DNA from: Caballeronia sp. dw_276
Lineage (GTDB): Bacteria; Pseudomonadota; Gammaproteobacteria; Burkholderiales; Burkholderiaceae
DNA: 64,000 nucleotides
Reading direction: 5' to 3'
Assembly: GCF_018449635.1 (NCBI RefSeq)
Contig: NZ_JAAVUV010000012.1
Location: forward strand, 1-64,000
How positions within the stretch are numbered: position 1 is the first letter of the stretch; the number at the start of each line of letters is the position of its first letter. Of this stretch, positions 54,446 to 62,953 are shown one piece after another. The notes beneath the pieces were generated by a model. That model was given only the letters and a program-made list of their open reading frames with translations. It had not been told where the DNA came from and did no database searches. The position numbers and the translations under genes were made by a program.

Positions 54446-55212
54446 CGGACGCTCCGGGGATTTTTCGAACTGGCGGCGGACGCGGCTTTCGACTTGGCGC
54501 GTGCGCCCATCTTCTCTGCCATCAGATCCACGAAGGTTCCGGCCAGCAATGCTGAAACAACCGCCAGCGGCAACGACAACCGATAAGGCAAATCCAGCGT
54601 GATCAACGCAATCACGCTGGCCACGCCAACGGCCGCGAGCGTCGAGCGCGTGGCGATCGCGGACACGATCAACGGAATCAGCGCGAGCGTCCCGGCGAGT
54701 TCGAGGCCCCAGTTATCGGGGAAAAGGCTCGCGAGCAGAATCCCGGCAATCGATGAAACCTGCCACGACGACCAGCTCGTCGCCGCCATTCCCCAGAAAA
54801 ACGCCTCCTTGCCCGGCTGATAGCCGACGGGGAAATTGCGCTTCGAGAACATCAAATAGATGATGTCGCCGTTGAAATAGCCGAGCACCAGGCGGCGCCG
54901 CAGCGGCAGATACGCGAAATGCGGCGCGAGGCCCGCGCTGAAAATGACGAAGCGCAGGTTGACCATGGCCGCGGTCAGCAGAATGGTCCAGAGCGGCAGC
55001 TTGGCGGCGAAGAGCGGCAGCACGGCAAGCTGCGACGAACCTGCGTACGCCGCGAGCGACATGCCAAGCGCTTGCGGCACGGTAAGCACCGATTTCGCCA
55101 TCGCGATACCGGTGACGAGACCCCACGAGAACGTGGCCGGAACGGCCGGAGAGAGCGTTTTGACGCCATCTATGAATGCGCGTCGATTGGTATCGGACAG
55201 CCGATCGAACAT
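54442..55212 (-). CDS. azlC: AzlC-family branched-chain amino acid exporter subunit
   Basis: The 256-residue integral membrane protein shows the AzlC signature (AYAGSSQLAVLPLFAA; NLRFVIFSAGLAPHF). The start at 55212 (MFDRLSDTNRRAF) is the family start; a longer frame to 55479 would overlap the ilvE promoter region. It is divergent from the branched-chain aminotransferase ilvE, a fitting neighbour. Confidence 0.9.
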   Translation of the reverse strand: MFDRLSDTNRRAFIDGVKTLSPAVPATFSWGLVTGIAMAKSVLTVPQALGMSLAAYAGSSQLAVLPLFAAKLPLWTILLTAAMVNLRFVIFSAGLAPHFAYLPLRRRLVLGYFNGDIIYLMFSKRNFPVGYQPGKEAFFWGMAATSWSSWQVSSIAGILLASLFPDNWGLELAGTLALIPLIVSAIATRSTLAAVGVASVIALITLDLPYRLSLPLAVVSALLAGTFVDLMAEKMGARAKSKAASAASSKNPRSVR

Positions 55213-55500
55213 GGAAATGAGTGCGGGTCGGTGCGGCCGGACAGCGCCCTGGAGGAAAGGCCGAGTGCGATTTGCGCGCGCGTTGGGCGCATCGCGTAGC
55301 GGCGAAAGGCGAATTATAGCGTCGTGAAAGGCGTCAAATGGCCGACGCCGCCCATTTTTTAATCGAAAAGACGCTAAAATGACGGTCTTTGGCCGCCCGG
55401 CCGCGTGCCGGTTTTGCATCGAAAACCGGGTTCCGTGCATTCGTGGAACTGCGCCGGCGGCCCATTCAAACACGAGCACAACCTTCGCCAGGAGAAACGT

Positions 55501-56424
55501 ATGTCAATGGCCGACCGCGACGGCAAGATCTGGATGGATGGCAAGCTGATCGACTGGCGCGACGCCAACATCCATGTGCTGACCCACACGCTGCACTATG
55601 GCATGGGCGTTTTTGAAGGCGTGCGCGCCTACAAGACCGGTAACGGCACGTCGATCTTTCGCCTCAAGGATCACACCAAGCGCCTGCTCAATTCCGCCAA
55701 GATCTTCCAGATGGAAGTCCCGTTCGACCACGCCACGCTTGAAGCGGCGCAGCTCGAAGTGGTCGGCGTGAACAAGCTCGAATCCTGCTATATCCGCCCG
55801 ATCATCTGGGTGGGATCGGAGAAGCTGGGGGTATCGGCGAAGGGCAACACCATTCATGTGGCGATCGCCGCATGGCCGTGGGGCGCCTATCTCGGCGACG
55901 ACGGCATTGCGAAGGGCATCCGCGTGAAGACGTCATCGTTTACGCGTCACCACGTGAATGTATCGATGGTCCGCGCCAAGGCGTCCGGCTGGTATGTGAA
56001 CTCTATCCTGGCAAACCAGGAAGCCATCACCGACGGTTACGACGAAGCGCTGCTGCTCGACGTGGACGGCTACGTGTCGGAAGGCTCCGGCGAAAACTTC
56101 TTCCTGGTGAACAACGGCAAGCTGTACACGCCGGACCTGGCGTCGTGCCTCGACGGCATCACGCGCGATACGGTCATCACGCTCGCGCGCGACTTCGGCA
56201 TTCCGGTGATCGAAAAGCGCATTACCCGCGACGAGGTCTACACCTGCGACGAAGCGTTCTTCACCGGCACCGCCGCCGAAGTCACGCCGATCCGCGAGCT
56301 GGACAACCGGACTATTGGCGAAGGCCGTCGCGGCCCGATCACGGAAAAGCTGCAAAGCGCTTTCTTCGATATCGTGAGCGGCAAGAACAAGAAATACGCG
56401 GACTGGCTGTCGGCGGTCAAGTAA
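55501..56424 (+). CDS. ilvE: Branched-chain amino acid aminotransferase
   Basis: The 307-residue class IV PLP enzyme performs the last step of valine, leucine and isoleucine synthesis. THTLHYGMGVFEGVRAY and the PLP-lysine segment MVRAKASGWYVNS are present, as are EGSGENFFLV and VYTCDEAFFTGTAAEVTPI. The ATG at 55501 follows AGGAG. It is divergent from azlCD across 288 bp and followed by the CHCC zinc-finger gene. Confidence 0.96.
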   Translation: MSMADRDGKIWMDGKLIDWRDANIHVLTHTLHYGMGVFEGVRAYKTGNGTSIFRLKDHTKRLLNSAKIFQMEVPFDHATLEAAQLEVVGVNKLESCYIRPIIWVGSEKLGVSAKGNTIHVAIAAWPWGAYLGDDGIAKGIRVKTSSFTRHHVNVSMVRAKASGWYVNSILANQEAITDGYDEALLLDVDGYVSEGSGENFFLVNNGKLYTPDLASCLDGITRDTVITLARDFGIPVIEKRITRDEVYTCDEAFFTGTAAEVTPIRELDNRTIGEGRRGPITEKLQSAFFDIVSGKNKKYADWLSAVK

Positions 56425-56505
56425 ATGCCACGTCGGACCGGCGTAAAAGCCGGTTCGCCGCGTCCCCAGAATAGAACGTAGAAACGAACCCGAACGAGAT
56501 TCCTC

Positions 56506-56700
56506 ATGAGCGAACTGAAGGAAATGCCGCTGGTGCAGTTGTCGGCCAAAGACGTGCCGGCGTTCTGCCCGAATCCGAACATGCCGCGCTGGAGCACGCA
56601 CCCGCGCGTGTTTCTCGACATCACGCACGGCGAAGCGCGCTGCCCCTACTGCGGCACGCGCTACAAGCTGAAAGACGGCGAAACGGTCAAGGGTCACTGA
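56506..56700 (+). CDS. CHCC zinc-finger domain protein
   Basis: The 64-residue protein contains a zf-CHCC domain: Cys in FCPNP, His in HPRVFLDI, and the CPYC pair. This domain is shared with the NDUFS6 subunit of complex I. In beta-proteobacteria it is usually linked to ilvE and waaF, as here. Function is not established. Confidence 0.9.
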   Translation: MSELKEMPLVQLSAKDVPAFCPNPNMPRWSTHPRVFLDITHGEARCPYCGTRYKLKDGETVKGH

Positions 56701-56802
56701 GCGCGTAGCTCGCCCGGGCCGGATACACGGGCGCCCGGGCAGACCCGATCCGTGGTCATGCGCTGCATGGCGCACACGCGCGCGTGCTTTCCTCTCCGAC
56801 GT

Positions 56803-56821
56803 CCGGCGCGTTGCGCGCCGG
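56803..56821. other. GC-rich hairpin between the zinc-finger and waaF genes
   Basis: CCGGCGCG (56803-56810) pairs with CGCGCCGG (56814-56821) around TTG. There is no T-tract. Confidence 0.4.
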
Positions 56822-56902
56822 GCGCCCATTACCCCATTTACATCGACGAGTTCCGCCCAGACGGCGTGTGCTGCGTCATTTTCGAGATTGGAATTTAAAT
56901 AG

Positions 56903-57952
56903 ATGCGTCGCGCGTTGGTTATCGCCCCGAACTGGATTGGTGACGCATTGATGGCGCAGCCGTTGTTTTCGCTGCTCAGGAAATTGCATCCGCGCATTGT
57001 CATCGATGCCGTCGCGCCCGCATGGGTCGCGCCGGTGCTGGAGCGCATGCCCGAGATCCACGATGTCTACGCCACCGATCTCGCGCACGGCAAGCTGCAA
57101 ATGCTGCGCCGATGGCAACTCGCCAGCGACCTGCGCGACGTGGGCTACGACGCCGCGTACGTGCTGCCGAATTCGTTCAAATCGGCGCTGATCCCGTTCA
57201 TGGCGGGGATCAACCTGCGCATCGGCTATAAAGGCGAAAGCCGCTACGGCCTGCTCAACGTGCGGCACGCGAATCCGCCGAAAGACCAGCGCCCGCCGAT
57301 GGTCAACCAGTACTCCGCCCTTGCCTACGCGCCAGGCGCCAGGCTGCCGTGGCTGCAGGAAAACGCCACGGTTCCCATGCCCGTGCCGCGCCTCGATCTC
57401 GACCTGAACGAAGCCGCGCGCGTGTCCACGCGCTTCAACCTTGATACGCGTGCGCCGCTCGTCGTGTTTTGCCCCGGCGCCGAGTTCGGTCCGGCCAAAC
57501 GCTGGCCGCCGGAGCATTTTGCGTCGCTGGCGCAGTTCATCGCGCAGTCGTTCCCGTATGCCCGGATCGTCGCGCTCGGCTCGCCGAAAGACGCGCCGCT
57601 CGCGCAGGCAATCGCCGACCGCGCGCCGAACGTGCGCAATTTGTGCGGCCAGACCTCGCTTGGCGAAGCGTGCGCGCTGATCTCGCGTGCGAGCGCCGTG
57701 GTCACGAACGATTCCGGCCTGATGCATGTGGCTGCCGCCCTGCGCCGCCCGCTGGTCGCGGTGTTCGGCTCGACCGACCCGCGCCACACGCCGCCCCTCT
57801 CCGATCTCGCAAAGGTACAATGGCTGCACCTCGAATGCAGTCCGTGCTTTGCCCGCGAGTGTCCGCTGGGTCACCTGAACTGCCTGCGCGAACTCGGCGC
57901 GGATCAGGTTTTCGGCGATCTGCGTGGCATGTTGATGACGCAACGTAGTTGA
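56903..57952 (+). CDS. waaF: ADP-heptose:LPS heptosyltransferase II
   Basis: The 349-residue GT9 glycosyltransferase adds the second L-glycero-D-manno-heptose to the lipopolysaccharide inner core on the cytoplasmic face. APNWIGDALMAQPL, CPGAEFGPAKRWPPEHF and VTNDSGLMHVAAAL are the donor-binding motifs. The last residues, MTQRS and the stop, lie inside the 14-bp tandem repeat array that continues downstream. Confidence 0.94.
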   Translation: MRRALVIAPNWIGDALMAQPLFSLLRKLHPRIVIDAVAPAWVAPVLERMPEIHDVYATDLAHGKLQMLRRWQLASDLRDVGYDAAYVLPNSFKSALIPFMAGINLRIGYKGESRYGLLNVRHANPPKDQRPPMVNQYSALAYAPGARLPWLQENATVPMPVPRLDLDLNEAARVSTRFNLDTRAPLVVFCPGAEFGPAKRWPPEHFASLAQFIAQSFPYARIVALGSPKDAPLAQAIADRAPNVRNLCGQTSLGEACALISRASAVVTNDSGLMHVAAALRRPLVAVFGSTDPRHTPPLSDLAKVQWLHLECSPCFARECPLGHLNCLRELGADQVFGDLRGMLMTQRS

Positions 57953-58016
57953 CGCAACGGAGTTGACGCAACTTAGTTGACGCAACGGAGTTGACGCAAC
58001 TTAGTTGACGCAACGT
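57936..58016. repeat. 14-bp tandem repeats across the waaF stop codon
   Basis: Five full copies and one partial copy of TGACGCAACNNAGT run head to tail. The variable pair NN reads GT, GG, TT, GG, TT, GT, so copies 2-5 form two 28-bp units. The waaF stop is the first TGA of copy 2. Slippage would change the downstream spacing but not the protein. Confidence 0.92.
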
Positions 58017-58185
58017 GAAGCGGACCTTAAAGCCCAATTCACATAACTCCGTCAAAGTCGCTGCATGCGACATGCCAATGCCACCCGAGCGGGGGGGGCA
58101 TGCTTTTGAAACTTGACCGAACCGTGGCGTTTTTTGTCCGTAAAGCACTGGACGCCGTGCATCGAACGTTAGAGACCCACAAGCC

Positions 58186-58632
58186 ATGCCACGTTTTGCC
58201 CGCCTATTCGAAGCCGCCGCCGATACTCTCAACGCCTATTACCAGGCCGTCGCGGAGGGCAATATCGACAGCGTGATGGCGCTCTGGATCGACGAGGAAT
58301 TCGCCACCTTCATTTGTGCGGACGGCTCGCACCTAAGCGGGCTGGACAGCATTCGTGCAGGTCTCGCCACACAACTCGAAAATCAGCCGATCACGGTCGA
58401 GCCGCTCGATATCCGCGTGTACGACAGTCTTGGCACCGTCGTCTACGCAATCGCCGAAGCGCATCAGTCGGCCGAACCCGGCAGCACGCCCGACATGGTT
58501 TTCAGCACCTATGTGATGGTCCACGAACGTGGGGAATGGCGCATAGCGCATATCCACGCTAGTGCGATGCCAGACGAAGCCGCCGGTCAGGTTGCTGCCA
58601 AAATGCGTCATGGGCAGGGTCCGCTGCATTGA
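58186..58632 (+). CDS. NTF2-like (SnoaL/ketosteroid isomerase-type) protein
   Basis: The 148-residue protein shows the NTF2 cone-fold pattern: an N-terminal helix (LNAYYQAVAEGNIDSVMALW) and the strand AEGNIDS to EWRIAHIHAS. Members are small enzymes or binding proteins; substrate unknown. A short stretch of eight G precedes it. No operon partner is evident. Confidence 0.8.
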   Translation: MPRFARLFEAAADTLNAYYQAVAEGNIDSVMALWIDEEFATFICADGSHLSGLDSIRAGLATQLENQPITVEPLDIRVYDSLGTVVYAIAEAHQSAEPGSTPDMVFSTYVMVHERGEWRIAHIHASAMPDEAAGQVAAKMRHGQGPLH

Positions 58633-58729
58633 AGCGGATTTGCGGGCGCGGTGCGCTCGTATCAGTCGCTTGGGGATTGCTGCCCGAAGTATCAGTGGAC
58701 TCGCCCGCACCTCGTTTTGATAGCGCGCC

Positions 58730-59848
58730 ATGAAACGCGATTCATCTCACCTCATTGCTCCCGGCCCGGCACGCGCGACGGCGCAGGAGAATGACGCGCC
58801 CTCTTCTACCCTCGACGCTATCGTCGATCCGCTCGTTGACCTCCTCTATCAAGCGCCGCGATGGCTGCCCACGGCGCACGCCCAGACCATCGTCCCTGCT
58901 TTGTTCGCGCGTCGGCCGATGGTCGAGTACAAAAGAGAACGGTGGACCACGCCGGATGGAGATTTCATCGATCTCGACTGGCTCGACAACGCCACCGACG
59001 ACACGCAATCACGGGTCAAAGCCCCGCTTTTCGTCCTTTTCCACGGCCTCGAAGGCAGTTCCGATTCCCATTACGCACGCGTGCTGATGGCCGAAGCGAA
59101 GGCGCGCGGCTGGCATGGCGTCGTGCCGCACTTTCGCAGTTGCAGTGGTTCGATAAACCTCCTGCCGCGCTTCTACCACCTCGCCGACAGCGCCGAAGTC
59201 GACTGGGTTTTGCGTCGCCTGAAGGCGCAGCACAACGGGCCGGTGGTCGCGGCGGGGGTATCGCTGGGAGGCAACGTGTTGTTGCGATGGCTCTGCGAAC
59301 AGGAACAGGACGCGACCGCCATTCTTGACGCGGCCGCCGCGATCTCCGCACCGCTCGATGTCCACGCCGGCGGCCATGCGATCTCGCAGGGATTCGGCAT
59401 GGTCTATACACGCAGTTTCCTGAAGACGCTCAAGCGCAAGGCGCTCGCGAAACTCGATCAATATCCGGGACTTTTCGACCGTGACGCCATGCTCGCCGCT
59501 CGCACCATGCACGCCTTCGATAACGCTGTGACCGCGCCCGTGCACGGTTTCCGCGATACCGACGACTACTGGACCCGCGCCACCACGCGGCCATTCTTGC
59601 CGCGCATCGCTGCGCCCACGCTCGTGCTGAACGCCCGCAACGACCCGTTTCTGCCCGGGCGCGTGCTGCCATCGGCGACGGAAGTGTCTGCCGCTGTTAC
59701 GCTCGACCAACCGATGCACGGCGGCCACGTCGGCTTCATGACCGGGCCGTTTCCGGGTCGTATCGACTGGTTGTCGCAGCGGGTTTTTGGTTACTTGCAA
59801 ATGCACGTGCAGCACGCCGCACACACTACGGATTCCACGCATGGATGA
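58730..59848 (+). CDS. YheT-family alpha/beta hydrolase
   Basis: The 372-residue protein is of the YheT/UPF0017 family. LFHGLEGSSDSHYARVLM, FRSCSGSINLL and the nucleophile elbow AGVSLGGNVLLRWL with catalytic Ser are typical; RNDPFLP and GGHVGF hold the Asp and His. A charged N-terminal lead of about 40 residues precedes the domain. Its stop overlaps the next start by eight bases. The substrate is unknown; family members are predicted esterases. Confidence 0.9.
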   Translation: MKRDSSHLIAPGPARATAQENDAPSSTLDAIVDPLVDLLYQAPRWLPTAHAQTIVPALFARRPMVEYKRERWTTPDGDFIDLDWLDNATDDTQSRVKAPLFVLFHGLEGSSDSHYARVLMAEAKARGWHGVVPHFRSCSGSINLLPRFYHLADSAEVDWVLRRLKAQHNGPVVAAGVSLGGNVLLRWLCEQEQDATAILDAAAAISAPLDVHAGGHAISQGFGMVYTRSFLKTLKRKALAKLDQYPGLFDRDAMLAARTMHAFDNAVTAPVHGFRDTDDYWTRATTRPFLPRIAAPTLVLNARNDPFLPGRVLPSATEVSAAVTLDQPMHGGHVGFMTGPFPGRIDWLSQRVFGYLQMHVQHAAHTTDSTHG

Positions 59849-60404
59849 GATCGTCAAGCAGGCGCTGGCCAAATGGCCGAACGTTCCGCATTGCACCGGC
59901 TGGCTGCTGCTCGATCGTCGTGGCCAGTGGCGCATGCGCGACGACGCCACGCAAGCCGCTGGTTTGCCTGGCGATATCATCCGCCACGACGCGCTTCTGG
60001 GTTTCATCAACCGCAATTACGCCGCCGATGAAACCGGCCAGTGGTTCTTCCAGAACGGACCGCAGCGCGTGTATGTGGAGTTGGGGTACACGCCGTGGAT
60101 CGTGCGATTGGCCGAAACCGATGGCACGCTCAGGCTGACCGATCATGCCGGCGGTGCGTTCAAGCCATCCGAAGCATGGCTCGATGATCAGGGGAACGTG
60201 CTTTTCTCGGACGCTGCGCGAATCGCCGCCTTGCACGATCACGACCTCGACCTGTTTTCATCGAATGCGGAACTGGACGATGATGGCGGGGTTTTTCATT
60301 TTGCTCCGGGCGTGGATTTGAAGTTGCAGCGGATCGCGCGCGACGACGTGGCCGAACGCTTTGGCTTCGTCACGAGCCCGGCCGCCAAGGCGGCATCGGT
60401 CTAA
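59841..60404 (+). CDS. Small conserved protein coupled to the YheT hydrolase (DUF2946-like, uncertain)
   Basis: The 187-residue cytosolic protein starts MDEIVKQALAKWPNVPHCTG and contains FINRNYAADETGQWFFQNGPQRVYVEL. I associate that motif with a beta-proteobacterial family often listed as DUF2946, but I am not sure of that number. Its start overlaps the hydrolase stop by eight bases, and its stop overlaps the convergent M48 stop by four. It has no signal or membrane segment. Function unknown. Confidence 0.75.
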   Translation: MDEIVKQALAKWPNVPHCTGWLLLDRRGQWRMRDDATQAAGLPGDIIRHDALLGFINRNYAADETGQWFFQNGPQRVYVELGYTPWIVRLAETDGTLRLTDHAGGAFKPSEAWLDDQGNVLFSDAARIAALHDHDLDLFSSNAELDDDGGVFHFAPGVDLKLQRIARDDVAERFGFVTSPAAKAASV

Positions 60405-62248
60405 CTGTCGTCTTTCTCCATCTCGCGCTCTTCCTTGTAGCGCGTCTCGAAGTCGCGCAAACGCGCGGATATCGTCGATAAATCATAGAAGCCCGCGCTT
60501 TTCAGGTCGCGTGCGGCCTGCAATTGCCGGATCGCCGATGGCCACGCGCCATCGAGCGCCAGCTTCTCCGCCATCGCACGATGCTGCGCCATCGCGTCGT
60601 TCGCGCCTGCGCTCGCCTGGGCCAGATAGCGCCACCAGTCGGGCTGGTTGGGATCGTCGCGCGTCTCGCGGCGGGCGAGCGCCTGCGCTTCCGTGAAACG
60701 CCGCGCCGACAACAACGCCTGCAAATGCGTTTCGATAGCCGCGTGCGATGCCGGCCAACGCGCCTGGGCGGTATCGGCGAGATGGATGGCTTCGTTGTCG
60801 TGACCGGCGAGACGCGCGATGTCTGCGGCGAGGACATCGAGGCTCGGCGAGCTGCGCGATTGCGGACGCTTCGCGGCGATGGTGCCGAGATTCACCACCG
60901 CGTTCGGTGCTTGCACAGCATTCAGCGATGCCAGCGCGGCGCTCGCGGGAGAGGCGACATCGATTGACAAGCTTGGCGCGACCGGTTTGTTTGCAACGAC
61001 CGGCGCCTTCTGTTCCGCGGGAACCGGGCGGTCCTCTTGCGCCGGCTCGGCATCGAATACCTTCCGCGCCTCGGCCAGCGATTTATTCGCCGCATCGTAG
61101 TCGCGCTGGAGGGTCTGCGCGAGAGCGATCCCATACCAGTTCGCGGCGACGTTGAGCGCCGTCTGATCCTCGATTTCCGCGCGCAGCCGGCTCGCGACAT
61201 CGCGATATTCGCTCGTCGAATTCATCTGCAGCACACGAGCGCGTGCCCGCACGAAACCGTATTCGGGGTCCTGCCGCGGCTGACGATACGGCACCCGTCG
61301 CGCGCGATCCTCCATGTCGGCCATGCGCTCGCCCGTCAGCGGATGCGTGCGCAGATACGGCGGCACGCCGTTATCGCCCATCGCAGTGCGGTCGAGGCGC
61401 GCGAAGAACGAGACCATCGCGTACGGATCGTAGCCGGCGGCGCTCAGCATCTGGAAGCCGACGCGGTCCGCCTCGTGTTCCGCCGAGCGGGAAAAGCGCA
61501 GCTGGTTGTCGAGCGCGAACGCTTGCCCGCCCATCGCGATGCCCATGCCGAGATCGCCGCTGCGCGCCACCACGCCGGCGAGCACACCAAAGAGCATGGC
61601 CGCGAGCGCCGCGTAGCCGCTGCGTTCGCTGGAACCCATCATCCGCGCGATGTGCCGTTGCAGCACGTGCCCCATCTCGTGCCCGACCACCGATGCCAAT
61701 TCCGATTCCGTCTGGCTCGTCGCGATCAATCCCGTATTCACGCCGATAAATCCACCGGGCATGGAGAACGCGTTGATCTGTGGATCGCGCACGGGAAAAA
61801 GCTCGAAGTCCGGCAAATATCCGCCGATGTACTGCATCGCTGCAGCCGCCGACAAACGCGCCGCAATGGAATTGAGGTAATCGCGGATGAGCCAGTCGTC
61901 AAGGTAATCGGGGTCGCGGCGCAAGTCGCGCATCAGGCGCTCGCCAAGACGGCGCTCGGCTTGCGGAGTGAGTGCGCCGCCGGAACCATCGCCGAGATCG
62001 GGGAGCTGGAGCGCGTTCATCGATGCCTGGAGGCCCGCTCTTTCTCCCGGACGATTGGCAAAGCGCGCGGCCGCGCCGCCGTAGAGACCGAAGACGTTGG
62101 CGTCGATGGTCGCGCTCGGCGTGGTCAGCGAGTCGCCGGATGCCGGTGCCGTTTGTACCGTCGTTTGCGTTGCCGTTTGCGCGAACGCGCCGGGAGGCAG
62201 GCCCACGGCCAGGCACAACACGGCGGCGATCAGGCGGTTTGAACGCAT
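60401..62248 (-). CDS. M48-family periplasmic metalloprotease (BepA/YfgC-like) with TPR-like tail
   Basis: The 615-residue protein has a signal peptide (to about residue 24). The zinc motif HEMGH is at residues 190-194, in SVVGHEMGHVLQRH, with the third ligand in SAEHEADRVGF. A C-terminal helical repeat region of about 250 residues follows. It resembles BepA, which assists outer-membrane protein and LPS transporter assembly and removes misfolded LptD. An Ala-rich insertion joins the parts. Its stop overlaps the convergent small gene. Confidence 0.9.
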   Translation of the reverse strand: MRSNRLIAAVLCLAVGLPPGAFAQTATQTTVQTAPASGDSLTTPSATIDANVFGLYGGAAARFANRPGERAGLQASMNALQLPDLGDGSGGALTPQAERRLGERLMRDLRRDPDYLDDWLIRDYLNSIAARLSAAAAMQYIGGYLPDFELFPVRDPQINAFSMPGGFIGVNTGLIATSQTESELASVVGHEMGHVLQRHIARMMGSSERSGYAALAAMLFGVLAGVVARSGDLGMGIAMGGQAFALDNQLRFSRSAEHEADRVGFQMLSAAGYDPYAMVSFFARLDRTAMGDNGVPPYLRTHPLTGERMADMEDRARRVPYRQPRQDPEYGFVRARARVLQMNSTSEYRDVASRLRAEIEDQTALNVAANWYGIALAQTLQRDYDAANKSLAEARKVFDAEPAQEDRPVPAEQKAPVVANKPVAPSLSIDVASPASAALASLNAVQAPNAVVNLGTIAAKRPQSRSSPSLDVLAADIARLAGHDNEAIHLADTAQARWPASHAAIETHLQALLSARRFTEAQALARRETRDDPNQPDWWRYLAQASAGANDAMAQHRAMAEKLALDGAWPSAIRQLQAARDLKSAGFYDLSTISARLRDFETRYKEEREMEKDDS

Positions 62249-62390
62249 GGCAAATTTCGCTATACGATCGGCCGGGCGGCGGTCACGATCGGCTGGAAAG
62301 GCTTATCGTAGCAGCGTAAGCGCGCGCGGACCACCCGCTTGGCTCGTCGTACGCCGCTGGTATGATGAGCGCCCGATGCAAGGAGATTTC

Positions 62391-62870
62391 ATGTCCGGAC
62401 TTACACATTTCGATGCTTCTGGCGAAGCCCACATGGTCGATGTCGGCGACAAAAGCGAAACCCGACGGATCGCCGTTGCACGCGGTTCCATCGCGATGCT
62501 GCCCGCCACGCTCGCGCTGATTCGCGACGGCAAGGCCAAGAAAGGCGACGTGCTGGGCGTCGCGCGGATCGCGGCGATTCAGGGCGCGAAGCGCACGTCG
62601 GACCTGATCCCGCTATGCCATCCGCTGGCGCTGACGCGCGTGGCGGTGGATTTTTCCATCGATGAAAAACTGCCCGGCGTGCATTGTGAGGTGCGCGTGG
62701 AGACGGTGGGAAGGACCGGCGTGGAGATGGAAGCGCTGACTGCAGTGCAGGTCGCCTTGTTGACGGTTTATGACATGTGCAAGGCTGTGGATCGCGGGAT
62801 GACGATCACCGATGTTCGCGTCATGGAGAAACACGGGGGGAAATCGGGGGATTGGGTGGCGGGTAGCTGA
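62391..62870 (+). CDS. moaC: Cyclic pyranopterin monophosphate synthase
   Basis: The 159-residue enzyme completes the first step of molybdenum cofactor synthesis with MoaA. MVDVGDKSETRRIAVARG, IPLCHPLALT and MEALTAVQVALLTVYDMCKA are present. The ATG at 62391 (MSGLTHFDA) follows AAGGAG; the frame is open further upstream across the divergent promoter. It is followed by a strong terminator. Confidence 0.95.
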   Translation: MSGLTHFDASGEAHMVDVGDKSETRRIAVARGSIAMLPATLALIRDGKAKKGDVLGVARIAAIQGAKRTSDLIPLCHPLALTRVAVDFSIDEKLPGVHCEVRVETVGRTGVEMEALTAVQVALLTVYDMCKAVDRGMTITDVRVMEKHGGKSGDWVAGS

Positions 62871-62899
62871 CACCCTCGATCAACACGTTGCAAAAGACT

Positions 62900-62931
62900 A
62901 AGGCCGTTCCAGCTTGCGCTGGAACGGCCTT
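62900..62931. terminator. Intrinsic terminator after moaC
   Basis: AAGGCCGTTCCAGC (62900-62913) pairs perfectly with GCTGGAACGGCCTT (62918-62931) around TTGC. It lies between convergent genes. Confidence 0.88.
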
Positions 62932-62953
62932 CGCTTTCTATGCGTGAGGGAAT

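Noticed and set aside
57936..58016. CRISPR array
   Set aside because: The units are 14 bp and directly abut with no spacers, and there are no cas genes.
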